NCBI GenBank assembly: GCA_964542435.1
Contig: CAZIVE010000021.1
Span: 1 to 33,197, forward strand
Source: CAZIVE01 sp964542435
GTDB taxonomy: Bacteria > Bacteroidota > Bacteroidia > Bacteroidales > Tannerellaceae
Length of the DNA: 33,197 nucleotides
Reading direction: 5' to 3'
How positions within the stretch are numbered: the stretch's first letter is position 1; every line of letters starts with the position of its first letter. The notes beneath the pieces were generated by a model. That model saw only the letters and a list, made by a program, of their open reading frames with translations. It did not search any database and was not told the origin of the DNA. This document shows positions 8,209 to 15,210 of the stretch, piece by piece. A program made the translations under genes and the position numbers.

Positions 8209-8692
8209 GTATTCTGCTTCGTCGCAACCTTGCAGCCTGTCGCGACCATGCAAGCTGGCAGATGGGCAACCTCTCCGAGGTTGATGTTTTTGGGGCATGA
8301 TTTTTCTACCGAGCTATTCAGACCTAACGGCCCGAAAAAAGGAGAAACCGTCGTTCGTGGCAGATCACCGCATACCGTAGGTTTGCGAAGCTCGGTAGAA
8401 AACGATGAACCCGCATAAAACGCATTCCGTTAGGATTGCAACCTGTAGTGACGATGCAAGGTGGCAATTCGATCGGATCCTCATTTTCTTGTTGAAAATC
8501 CCTGTGAATAGAGTCCTTCTGATCTGCCATCCTTTTTTTTCTTGCTGAACTCGGAAGAAAATAATTTTTAACCAGGGTTGAATATTTTTCTTTCAATAGT
8601 CCCAGAATATTTTAACCACGGTTGAAAATTGTTTTAACCATGGTTGAAAATTATTTAATAAAGGGAAGGAGAGGAATGACACCTTATGGCAC
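8209..8692. repeat. Gene-free repeat-rich intergenic region
   Basis: No convincing gene. Two imperfect direct repeats, sharing GCAACC, CTGT, GAC, ATGCAAG and TGGCA in the same order, sit at about 8222-8260 and 8436-8465. Between them lie a perfect 14-bp inverted repeat (8302-8315 with 8389-8402) and an interleaved 8-bp one (8323-8330 with 8427-8434). A small hairpin CAACCTC/GAGGTTG is at 8268-8283. Further right comes the phased palindrome array. A weak 90-codon frame on the minus strand (8324-8596) has no recognisable features. Confidence 0.7.
8566..8653. repeat. 22-bp phased AACCANGGTT array
   Basis: Three copies of TTTTAACCANGGTTGAA begin at 8566, 8610 and 8632, with centres G, C and T. 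Starts differ by 44 and 22 bases, so all sit on a 22-base grid. The grid position between the first two (8588-8609) holds a degenerate unit. Each core is a palindrome (AACC..GGTT). Confidence 0.85.
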
Positions 8693-8727
8693 AAAAAAAG
8701 AAGAACCAATTATCTTGATTCTTCTTT
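8693..8727 (-). terminator. Rho-independent terminator of tRNA-Val
   Basis: AAAGAAGAA (8697-8705) pairs with TTCTTCTTT (8719-8727). Read on the minus strand, the hairpin is followed by a T run (complement of the seven A at 8693-8699). It sits just past the 3' end of tRNA-Val. Confidence 0.8.
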
Positions 8728-8731
8728 GAAG

Positions 8732-8806
8732 TGGGCGTTTACGGATTCGAACCGCAGACCCTCTGCTTGTAAGGCAGATGCTCTAAACCAGCTGAGCTAA
8801 ACGCCC
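8732..8806 (-). tRNA. tRNA-Val (anticodon TAC)
   Basis: A 75-base cloverleaf on the minus strand with acceptor arms GGGCGTT/AACGCCC (on this strand GGGCGTT...AACGCCC) and discriminator A. The anticodon stem TCTGC/GCAGA encloses CTTACAA, anticodon TAC. The CCA end is not encoded. It has its own promoter and terminator. Confidence 0.96.
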
Positions 8807-8845
8807 GAAATGTTGTTTTTGTATGTCTTATCTCTTTAAGACGGT

Positions 8846-8877
8846 GCAAAGATACGCCTATTTTCTTACGCTCCAAA
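8846..8877 (-). promoter_or_regulatory. Promoter of tRNA-Val
   Basis: On the minus strand, TTTG (8877-8874), a 19-base spacer, then TATCTTTGC (8854-8846). This is a near-perfect Bacteroidetes promoter. It diverges from the purB promoter, with under 50 bases between the two -33 elements. Confidence 0.85.
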
Positions 8878-8924
8878 TTTTTTACAAGAAAAAAAATAAA
8901 AAAGTTGTTAGATTTCGGCTCCTA

Positions 8925-8956
8925 TTGGCAAAATCACGAAAAAGCATTATCTTTGC
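8925..8956 (+). promoter_or_regulatory. Promoter of purB
   Basis: TTG at 8925-8927, a 20-base spacer and TATCTTTGC at 8948-8956 fit the Bacteroidetes consensus. Transcription would start near 8962, leaving a leader of about 150 bases before the purB ATG. Confidence 0.8.
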
Positions 8957-9111
8957 AGTGTCTGAGAAAGATTCGTTTAGGTCGGGACATGCTATAGGTT
9001 TTTCCTTTGTGTTCAACCAAATAACCAAGCATAGACGAATGTGATGAATCACACTGATAGGTGTTATAAGAATAGAATCGCGTAGAGCATAATTTTTTAA
9101 TAGAATCAAAG
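8957..9111 (+). promoter_or_regulatory. Long purB leader with a 14-bp palindrome
   Basis: The 5' leader of purB is about 150 bases. It holds TGTGATGAATCACA at 9040-9053 (arms TGTGAT/ATCACA), a shape like CRP/FNR-family sites but with the shorter FNR-type spacing and placed downstream of the predicted start. I recognise no known riboswitch fold; a purine-responsive leader would be a guess. Confidence 0.4.
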
Positions 9112-10452
9112 ATGTTAACAAACTTGACTGCCATTTCGCCAATCGATGGACGCTACCGCAATAAGACGGAGAATCTTGCCAATTACTTTTCTGAATTTGC
9201 CTTGATCCGTTATCGTGTTCATGTTGAAATTGAGTATTTTATTGCACTTACTGAATTCCTTCCTCAACTGAAGGATCTGAACAAGGCTGAGGTCAAGACG
9301 GTGCTCCGTAACCTCTATCAGCAGTTTACGGAACAAGATGCTACCCGCGTCAAGGAAATTGAAAGCATTACCAATCATGATGTGAAAGCTGTGGAATACT
9401 TTATAAAGGAGAAAACAGCCTCCTTCTTGGACGAGAAGTATCATGAATTTATCCATTTCGGACTTACTTCACAAGATATCAACAATACATCGGTGCCTCT
9501 TTCTTTGAAGGATGCACTGAATGAGGTCTTTTATCCGCAACTGGATGCCCTGATCGCTGATCTGGAATCGCGTGCCAACGAATGGATGGATGTTCCGATG
9601 CTGGCTCATACGCATGGCCAGCCTGCTTCACCCACACGCTTGGGAAAGGAGATCATGGTCTATGTCTATCGTCTGAAACAGCAGGAGAAGCTGCTCAAGA
9701 TGATGCCGATCTCTGCGAAGTTCGGAGGTGCAACCGGAAATTTCAATGCGCATCATGTGGCTTATCCTGAATACGACTGGAAGGCTTTCGCTGATAAGTT
9801 CGTCGGTGAGATCCTCGGACTGGAGCGCGAACAGTGGACGACACAGATCTCCAACTACGACAATCTGGCTGCTGTCTTTGACGGCATCAAGCGCATCAGT
9901 ACGATCCTCATCGATCTTACGCGTGATTTCTGGATGTACATCTCAATGGGATATTTCCATCAGAAGATCAAAGCCGGAGAGGTGGGATCATCTGCAATGC
10001 CGCACAAAGTCAACCCGATCGATTTCGAGAATGCAGAAGGCAACTTAGGCATCGCAACGGCCATACTTGAGCATCTGTCGCATAAATTACCCATCTCACG
10101 CATGCAGAGAGACCTGACCGATTCGACGGTGCTTCGCAATGTGGGCGTTCCTTTGGCTCATATCGAAATTTCTTTTAAAAGCATAACAAAAGGATTGGGA
10201 AAGTTGTTATTGGATAAAGAGGTATTAAGTCGTGATCTTGAAGCCAATTGGGCTGTCGTCGCTGAAGGCATTCAGACCGTTTTGCGCCGTGAAGGTTATC
10301 CGAAACCTTATGAGGCACTGAAGGCATTGACGAGAGGTAATATGCATATTACTTCAGAGACGATCGAAGATTTTATTGATACTTTGAATGTAGATGAAAA
10401 TGTGAAAGAGCAATTGAGATCAATTACTCCTCATAATTATACGGGATTATAA
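9112..10452 (+). CDS. purB: Adenylosuccinate lyase
   Basis: A 446-residue cytosolic tetrameric enzyme of the fumarase/aspartase superfamily. It acts twice in purine synthesis: it splits SAICAR to AICAR, and adenylosuccinate to AMP, releasing fumarate each time. The superfamily signature GSSAMPHKVNPIDFENAEGN is at about residues 292-311 and carries the catalytic Ser loop. The conserved HTHGQPASPTRLGKE segment (about 165-180) holds the catalytic His, and TSQDINNTS precedes it. Length is usual for the E. coli-like branch. It has its own promoter, and the next gene follows 60 bases later past a GC-rich hairpin, so co-expression with the pseudouridine synthase is possible. Confidence 0.96.
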   Translation: MLTNLTAISPIDGRYRNKTENLANYFSEFALIRYRVHVEIEYFIALTEFLPQLKDLNKAEVKTVLRNLYQQFTEQDATRVKEIESITNHDVKAVEYFIKEKTASFLDEKYHEFIHFGLTSQDINNTSVPLSLKDALNEVFYPQLDALIADLESRANEWMDVPMLAHTHGQPASPTRLGKEIMVYVYRLKQQEKLLKMMPISAKFGGATGNFNAHHVAYPEYDWKAFADKFVGEILGLEREQWTTQISNYDNLAAVFDGIKRISTILIDLTRDFWMYISMGYFHQKIKAGEVGSSAMPHKVNPIDFENAEGNLGIATAILEHLSHKLPISRMQRDLTDSTVLRNVGVPLAHIEISFKSITKGLGKLLLDKEVLSRDLEANWAVVAEGIQTVLRREGYPKPYEALKALTRGNMHITSETIEDFIDTLNVDENVKEQLRSITPHNYTGL

Positions 10453-10461
10453 TTTAGAAGA

Positions 10462-10479
10462 TGCAGCCGTGAGGCTGCA
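10462..10479 (+). other. Intergenic hairpin after purB
   Basis: TGCAGCC and GGCTGCA form a 7-bp stem around GTGA. No T run follows, so it is more likely a processing or stability element between purB and the next gene than a full terminator. Confidence 0.5.
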
Positions 10480-10512
10480 GTATTATTAATGTTTTAATTT
10501 ATAGCAAACAAA

Positions 10513-12078
10513 ATGAGTACAGAAGAAAAAGACGAATCACAGGAGCAGCAACAACAGCCGCAGGATTCACAAGAGCAGCAACCGCGCCCTAGAAAAGTGA
10601 TACCGAGTATCAGAAGGGAAAACACAGATGATGATGGCGACAGACGGCCTTACAACTCGGGTTACGGAAGATCAGACGGAGGCTATGAACGCAGGCCTTA
10701 TGGAAACAGACCTTCAAGAGATAACCAAGGTGGCGGTTATGGACGTCCTCAACAGTATGGACAACAGCGTCCGCGTCCCTATAATAACCAAGGTGGCGGA
10801 TATGGAAACAGACCTTCTAACCGAGGCGACTATGGTAATCAAGGAGGATATGGTAATCAAGGTGGCTACGGTAATCAAGGCGGTTACGGCAGTCAGAATG
10901 GTTATAACAATCAGGGTGGCTACAGAAGTCAGGGTGGTTATGGTAATAATAACTATTCCTCTTATGGAAACCGTCCTTCCTATAATAATAACAACAATGG
11001 ATACGATCGTCCCTATAATCGTCCGCAACGTCCGGATCCTTATGGAGGAGCCGGCAGAGCTTATACGGCAACACCTTCAGGCGAAGGCCGTCCCGATGAT
11101 GCTTCCGGCCTTCGCAAACGTCGTCCGCGCGTAGGTGACAACCGGATGAATTCGTACGGCGATAATCGTGGCGGCGGAGCTCCACGTCCTTACAGCCCAC
11201 GTCCTAACAATGGATATGGTCCTTCTCGTGGATTCGGTGGCGGTCAAGGCGGTCCAAGACGTCCGGGTATGAACAATCGTCGTCCGGGCGCTTACAATCC
11301 GAATGCGAAATATAGTGTTCAGAAACAGTTGAAATATAAGGAGGTTTTGGCCGATCCTAACGAACCGATTCGTTTGAACAAGTTCCTTTCCAATGCTGGC
11401 GTCTGCTCTCGTCGTGAAGCCGATGAATACATACAGGCTGGTGTTGTCAAGGTAAACGATCAGGTCGTTACCGAATTGGGTACGAAGATTACGCGTCAGG
11501 ATAAGGTGATGTTTCACGATCAGCCTGTACAGATCGAGAGCAAAGTGTATATCGTTCTGAACAAACCGAAGAATTGTGTTACGACATCTGAAGATCCTCA
11601 AGAGCGTATGACGGTTATGGATCTCGTAAAGAATGCCTGCACGGAAAGAATCTATCCGGTTGGCCGTCTCGACAGAAACACAACGGGAGTCCTTCTTCTT
11701 ACGAACGATGGTGATCTGGCTTCCAAACTGACACATCCCTCTTTCAAGAAAAAGAAGATCTATCACGTTTGGCTTGATAAAGAGGTGACCATTGAAGATA
11801 TGGAGAAGATTGCCAACGGTATGGAGCTCGAAGATGGTGAGATCCATGCGGATGCAATCAGTTATGCCAGTGAAGAGGACAAGAGCCAGGTCGGCATTGA
11901 AATCCATTCCGGTCGTAATCGTGTCGTTCGTCGTATCTTCGAATCTCTCGGTTATCATGTCGTAAAGCTCGACCGTGTCTATTTTGCCGGTTTGACAAAG
12001 AAGAATCTCGGCCGTGGAAAATGGCGCTACCTGAACGAAAGAGAGGTTAACGCTCTTCGTATGGGTGCTTTTGAATAA
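10513..12078 (+). CDS. rRNA pseudouridine synthase (RsuA/RluB family) with long low-complexity N-terminus
   Basis: A 521-residue protein in two parts. Residues 1 to about 280 are low-complexity: an acidic Gln-rich start, then repeated Gly-Gly-Tyr-Gly-Asn-Gln units and Arg/Pro/Asn-rich stretches, surely disordered. From about 284 there is an S4 RNA-binding domain (RLNKFLSNAGVCSRREADEYI) and then the pseudouridine synthase domain. The catalytic Asp is D387 in GRLDRNTTG, with LLLTNDGDLA and RNRVVRRIFE following. RsuA/RluB enzymes isomerise specific uridines in 16S or 23S rRNA; the exact site is not readable. Extended basic heads occur in Bacteroidetes members of the family, though this one is long. 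It lies between purB and asnS on the same strand. Confidence 0.92.
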   Translation: MSTEEKDESQEQQQQPQDSQEQQPRPRKVIPSIRRENTDDDGDRRPYNSGYGRSDGGYERRPYGNRPSRDNQGGGYGRPQQYGQQRPRPYNNQGGGYGNRPSNRGDYGNQGGYGNQGGYGNQGGYGSQNGYNNQGGYRSQGGYGNNNYSSYGNRPSYNNNNNGYDRPYNRPQRPDPYGGAGRAYTATPSGEGRPDDASGLRKRRPRVGDNRMNSYGDNRGGGAPRPYSPRPNNGYGPSRGFGGGQGGPRRPGMNNRRPGAYNPNAKYSVQKQLKYKEVLADPNEPIRLNKFLSNAGVCSRREADEYIQAGVVKVNDQVVTELGTKITRQDKVMFHDQPVQIESKVYIVLNKPKNCVTTSEDPQERMTVMDLVKNACTERIYPVGRLDRNTTGVLLLTNDGDLASKLTHPSFKKKKIYHVWLDKEVTIEDMEKIANGMELEDGEIHADAISYASEEDKSQVGIEIHSGRNRVVRRIFESLGYHVVKLDRVYFAGLTKKNLGRGKWRYLNEREVNALRMGAFE

Positions 12079-12108
12079 TTCGCATTATAAGACATTATAA
12101 ATTTGAGT

Positions 12109-12133
12109 AAGCCGATACTATTTTTATCGGCTT
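12109..12133 (+). terminator. Hairpin between the pseudouridine synthase gene and asnS
   Basis: AAGCCGATA (12109-12117) pairs with TATCGGCTT (12125-12133) around a T-rich loop. The following bases are only moderately T-rich, so termination may be partial. Confidence 0.55.
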
Positions 12134-12160
12134 GCTTCTTAATATTTTAGGATAAAATAG

Positions 12161-13567
12161 ATGGAATCAATTAAACGTACGAAAATCATAGATGTGCTCA
12201 AAAGTACATCGTATGGTACGATCGTAAACGTGAAAGGATGGGTTCGTACCCGCCGCGGTAGTAAACAGGTCAATTTTGTCGCTCTGAACGATGGCTCTAC
12301 GATTAATAATGTTCAGATCGTCGTAGATGTCGAGAAATTCGGTGAGGATTTCCTGAAACCAATGACTACAGGATCATGTCTGAATGTCAATGGTAAACTA
12401 GTCGAATCACAAGGAAAAGGACAGAAGGTTGAGATTCAGGCAACGGAAATTGAGATCTATGGTACCGCTGATCCTGCCACTTATCCTTTGCAGAAGAAAG
12501 GTCATACACTGGAATTCCTTCGTGAGATAGCTCATCTTCGTATGCGTACCAACACCTTTGGTGCTGTGTTCCGTATCCGTCACAATATGGCGATTGCCAT
12601 TCATAAGTTCTTCCATGAACGTGGTTTCTTCTATATCAATACCCCTATTATCACAGCTTCTGACTGTGAAGGTGCCGGCCAGATGTTCCAGGTTACCACG
12701 ATGAACCTGTACGATCTCAAGAAGAACGATAAGGGTTCTATCGTCTATGATGACGATTTCTTTGGCAAACAGACCAGTTTGACGGTTTCCGGACAGCTCG
12801 AAGGAGAGTTGGCTGCCATGTCATTGGGTGCCATTTACACATTCGGTCCTACGTTCCGTGCTGAGAATTCCAATACGCCTCGTCATCTGGCTGAGTTCTG
12901 GATGATCGAGCCTGAGGTTGCCTTCATTGAGATCCAGGAAAACATGGATCTTGCTGAATCGTTCATCAAATATTGTGTTCAATGGGCTCTTGATAATTGT
13001 GCCGACGATCTGCAGTTCTTGAATGATACGTATGATAAAGAGTTGATTGCTCGCTTGCAAAGTGTTGTAAAAGAAACTTTCGTCCGTCTTCCTTATACAG
13101 AAGGTATCAAGATATTGGAAGAAGCCGTTGCTAAAGGTCACAAGTTTGAATTCCCTGTCTATTGGGGCGTTGATCTTGCTGCAGAGCATGAACGTTTCCT
13201 GGTGGAGGATCATTTCAAACGTCCGGTTATCTTGACGGATTATCCGAAAGAGATCAAAGCATTCTATATGAAGCAGAACGAAGATGGTAAGACCGTTCGT
13301 GCTATGGATGTTCTCTTCCCGAAGATTGGCGAGATCATTGGCGGCTCCGAACGCGAGGCTGATTATGATAAGCTTATGGCGCGTATCAAGGAATTGAATA
13401 TTCCAATGAAAGATATGTGGTGGTATCTGGATACACGTAAGTTTGGTACAGCGCCTCATTCAGGTTTTGGACTGGGCTTCGAACGACTCCTGTTGTTCGT
13501 TACCGGAATGGCCAACATCCGCGATGTGATTCCATTCCCGAGAACGCCGAAGAACGCAGACTTCTAA
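12161..13567 (+). CDS. asnS: Asparagine-tRNA ligase
   Basis: A 468-residue class IIb aminoacyl-tRNA synthetase that charges tRNA-Asn with asparagine. An N-terminal OB-fold anticodon-binding domain (about 1-110; GWVRTRRGSKQVNFVALNDGS) precedes the catalytic core. Motif 2 is seen in FRAENSNTPRHLAEFWMIEPE and motif 3 in GFGLGFERLLLFVTG near the C-terminus. The set separates it from AspRS and LysRS, which share the fold. Its presence implies direct Asn charging. Length is typical. A strong terminator follows within 10 bases. Confidence 0.97.
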   Translation: MESIKRTKIIDVLKSTSYGTIVNVKGWVRTRRGSKQVNFVALNDGSTINNVQIVVDVEKFGEDFLKPMTTGSCLNVNGKLVESQGKGQKVEIQATEIEIYGTADPATYPLQKKGHTLEFLREIAHLRMRTNTFGAVFRIRHNMAIAIHKFFHERGFFYINTPIITASDCEGAGQMFQVTTMNLYDLKKNDKGSIVYDDDFFGKQTSLTVSGQLEGELAAMSLGAIYTFGPTFRAENSNTPRHLAEFWMIEPEVAFIEIQENMDLAESFIKYCVQWALDNCADDLQFLNDTYDKELIARLQSVVKETFVRLPYTEGIKILEEAVAKGHKFEFPVYWGVDLAAEHERFLVEDHFKRPVILTDYPKEIKAFYMKQNEDGKTVRAMDVLFPKIGEIIGGSEREADYDKLMARIKELNIPMKDMWWYLDTRKFGTAPHSGFGLGFERLLLFVTGMANIRDVIPFPRTPKNADF

Positions 13568-13574
13568 TAATATG

Positions 13575-13612
13575 AAAGCCGCATAGGATCTGTTTCCTGT
13601 GCGGCTTTTTTA
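13575..13612 (+). terminator. Terminator after asnS
   Basis: AAAGCCGCATAGG pairs with CCTGTGCGGCTTT around a short loop (ATCTGTTT region) and ends in a T run. The A run on the left also lets it work for the converging Lrp gene. Confidence 0.9.
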
Positions 13613-13631
13613 TATAGATACCTTTTTAGGT

Positions 13632-14150
13632 TTATTCTTTATTTTCTTTTACTTCTCCAAGGATTTCATCATCGTCATCATCTTCTTCTTCCAAATTGAT
13701 AGGAATCTGATGTTTGAATGCCTCTTTAAAGGAAATGATAGATTCCGTTCTTGCCAAACCTAACGGTTGCAATTTGTTATGGATGATGCTTAGCAAATGC
13801 TGATTGTTCTTTGCATAAATCTTTATAAACAAATCGTATTGCCCTGTTGTGTAGTGACATTCAACCACTTCAGGAATCTTTTTAAGGGCTTCAGTCACAG
13901 CAGGAAATTGTCCAGGTGAATTCAGAAATAGACCAATGTAAGCACATGTTTCATAACCCACTTTAGTATTGTCAACTATAAATTCGGATCCCTTGATGAC
14001 CCCAAGGTTCGTTAGTTTTTGAATACGTTGATGAATGGCTGCCCCTGAGACATTACATTCTCTAGCTACTTCCAGGAACGGCATTCTTGCGTTCCCGATG
14101 ATTAGCTTTAGAATCTTTTCATCTAATTTATCCAGTTGATGATGTGACAT
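13632..14150 (-). CDS. Lrp/AsnC-family transcriptional regulator
   Basis: A 172-residue regulator. An N-terminal winged helix-turn-helix (about 1-60: LDEKILKLIIGNARMPFLEVA, then VSGAAIHQRIQKLTNLGVIKG) is followed by a RAM ligand-binding domain (about 65-150). Members bind amino acids, usually as dimers to octamers. The tail from about 153 is strikingly acidic (EEEDDDDDEILGE), which is longer than the usual Lrp end. The gene stands alone, converging on asnS, and faces a long gene-free region, so its targets cannot be read from its neighbours. A repeat in its own leader could be an autoregulatory site. Confidence 0.92.
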   Translation of the reverse strand: MSHHQLDKLDEKILKLIIGNARMPFLEVARECNVSGAAIHQRIQKLTNLGVIKGSEFIVDNTKVGYETCAYIGLFLNSPGQFPAVTEALKKIPEVVECHYTTGQYDLFIKIYAKNNQHLLSIIHNKLQPLGLARTESIISFKEAFKHQIPINLEEEDDDDDEILGEVKENKE

Positions 14151-14170
14151 AATAATTGTATTTAAAGTTA

Positions 14171-14202
14171 TTACTCAATCTTACTCATTTTTCACAAATG
14201 TA
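14171..14202 (-). promoter_or_regulatory. Promoter and possible operator of the Lrp gene
   Basis: On the minus strand TACATTTG (14202-14195) matches the Bacteroidetes -7 element; the -33 is weak. Just downstream lies TTACTCA twice (14171-14177 and 14181-14187, plus-strand reading), exactly 10 bases apart, i.e. on the same face of the helix near the expected start of transcription. An autoregulatory site is inferred. Confidence 0.5.
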
Positions 14203-14681
14203 GAGAAAAATAAATAAAGCGTATTATTTTTATCCATCATTTTTTAATTTGTTTCGATTTTCTCCTTGTATGCTTATTGTTTCAAACATTCTGAACGCAC
14301 TTTTATTTCGTCATGATAGCTTCGTTTTGCTTTCGTTTTGTTATCTAGGATTGTGATTTTGGCATCGTATAACCGTTAGAATTTTGTTTCGCTCCGTTCT
14401 ACAGTTGCCAATAATGTGCGTTTTTTTGAAAAGGCCTAAGGTGATGTTCTCTCTATACTATCCATTTTGACAACGGACTTACCGTTGTCAAAAAACCAAA
14501 TTTCGGAACCCATAGGGTGAAAACCAGCCTTTTTTCATCTATTTTACCCATTTCGACAACGGACTTCGCGTTGTCAAAATAACCAATGTGTTTGGAATAA
14601 CTTTATCCTTGTTATATCCATAGGTGAAGAATTTATATTTGTCTTTGAGACTTCCGTTCAAATCTATTCAATTAAGAGCAT
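14203..14681. repeat. Gene-free region with two GACAACG hairpin repeats
   Basis: No gene seen. Hairpin 1 (14465-14493) has an 11-bp stem TTTTGACAACG/CGTTGTCAAAA and a 7-base loop. Hairpin 2 (14551-14579) has the same arms with one mismatch and loop GACTTCG. Both are followed by AACCAA and, further on, by CATAGG(G)TGAA, so they are two diverged copies of one unit of roughly 60-90 bases. A short tandem TTCGTTTTG pair sits at 14321-14340. Confidence 0.7.
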
Positions 14682-14716
14682 AAAAAAAGAGGTAAGCTTT
14701 AAAACTTACCTCTTTT
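14682..14716 (-). terminator. Terminator of the exb operon
   Basis: A 12-bp perfect stem, AAAAGAGGTAAG (14685-14696) with CTTACCTCTTTT (14705-14716), closes an 8-base loop. On the minus strand it ends in a T run, 19 bases past the last exbD stop. Confidence 0.92.
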
Positions 14717-14735
14717 CGATGTATCTGATGAAAGA

Positions 14736-15203
14736 TTATTGAACCTTCATAGCAGCGGAGTAGCTAATCTTCAAAGCATATGCTTCACGAAGAGCCTGTT
14801 TGATATCAGTGATGATACCCATTTTTGTGTCCTTATCTGCTTTCAGGGATACAGTCATAAATGGCTGATCTTCCTCTTTCATACTGGATTTTTCCTGTGC
14901 GATGTAATCCTGAATCTCATTTGTTTCTGCAAAAGCGTCGTTCAACTGAATACGTGTTGCAGGACCCATTTTCTTGATCAAATCCGGTGTCGGCTGACCA
15001 ACATAGATGAATGTTACAAGAGATTTCTTCTCGAGCTTCTGGAGTTCCGTTGCTTGAGGAGCATGGAATACGACTTTCAACGTTACCTCACGCATGGTGG
15101 TTACCATCATGATGAAGAACAAAAAGGCGAACACCAAGTCAGGTAATGAAGATGTATTCAATTCAGGCATTTCACGACCGCCTGATTTATTAAATTTTCC
15201 CAT
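14736..15203 (-). CDS. exbD: ExbD/TolR-family protein (second copy)
   Basis: A 155-residue inner-membrane protein of the TonB energising complex. A short cytosolic start is followed by one transmembrane helix (about 20-42, SLPDLVFAFLFFIMMVTTMR) whose Asp (D22 region) is the conserved proton-carrying residue. The rest is a periplasmic domain. It uses the proton gradient with ExbB to move TonB. It is shorter than the other ExbD here and lies 7 bases after it, so the operon makes two different ExbDs. It is the last gene before a strong terminator. Confidence 0.9.
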   Translation of the reverse strand: MGKFNKSGGREMPELNTSSLPDLVFAFLFFIMMVTTMREVTLKVVFHAPQATELQKLEKKSLVTFIYVGQPTPDLIKKMGPATRIQLNDAFAETNEIQDYIAQEKSSMKEEDQPFMTVSLKADKDTKMGIITDIKQALREAYALKISYSAAMKVQ

Positions 15204-15210
15204 ATCTTAC

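Noticed and set aside
8324..8596. 90-codon frame on the minus strand in the repeat region
   Set aside because: It spans the inverted repeats, lacks family features and has odd composition; better explained by the repeats.
10820..10990. Possible CRISPR-like or satellite array
   Set aside because: The repeated units are codon repeats for Gly-Tyr-Gly-Asn-Gln inside an intact coding frame, with no spacers.
11077..11958. 293-codon frame on the minus strand
   Set aside because: Antisense to the pseudouridine synthase domain, which has its catalytic motif in the other frame.
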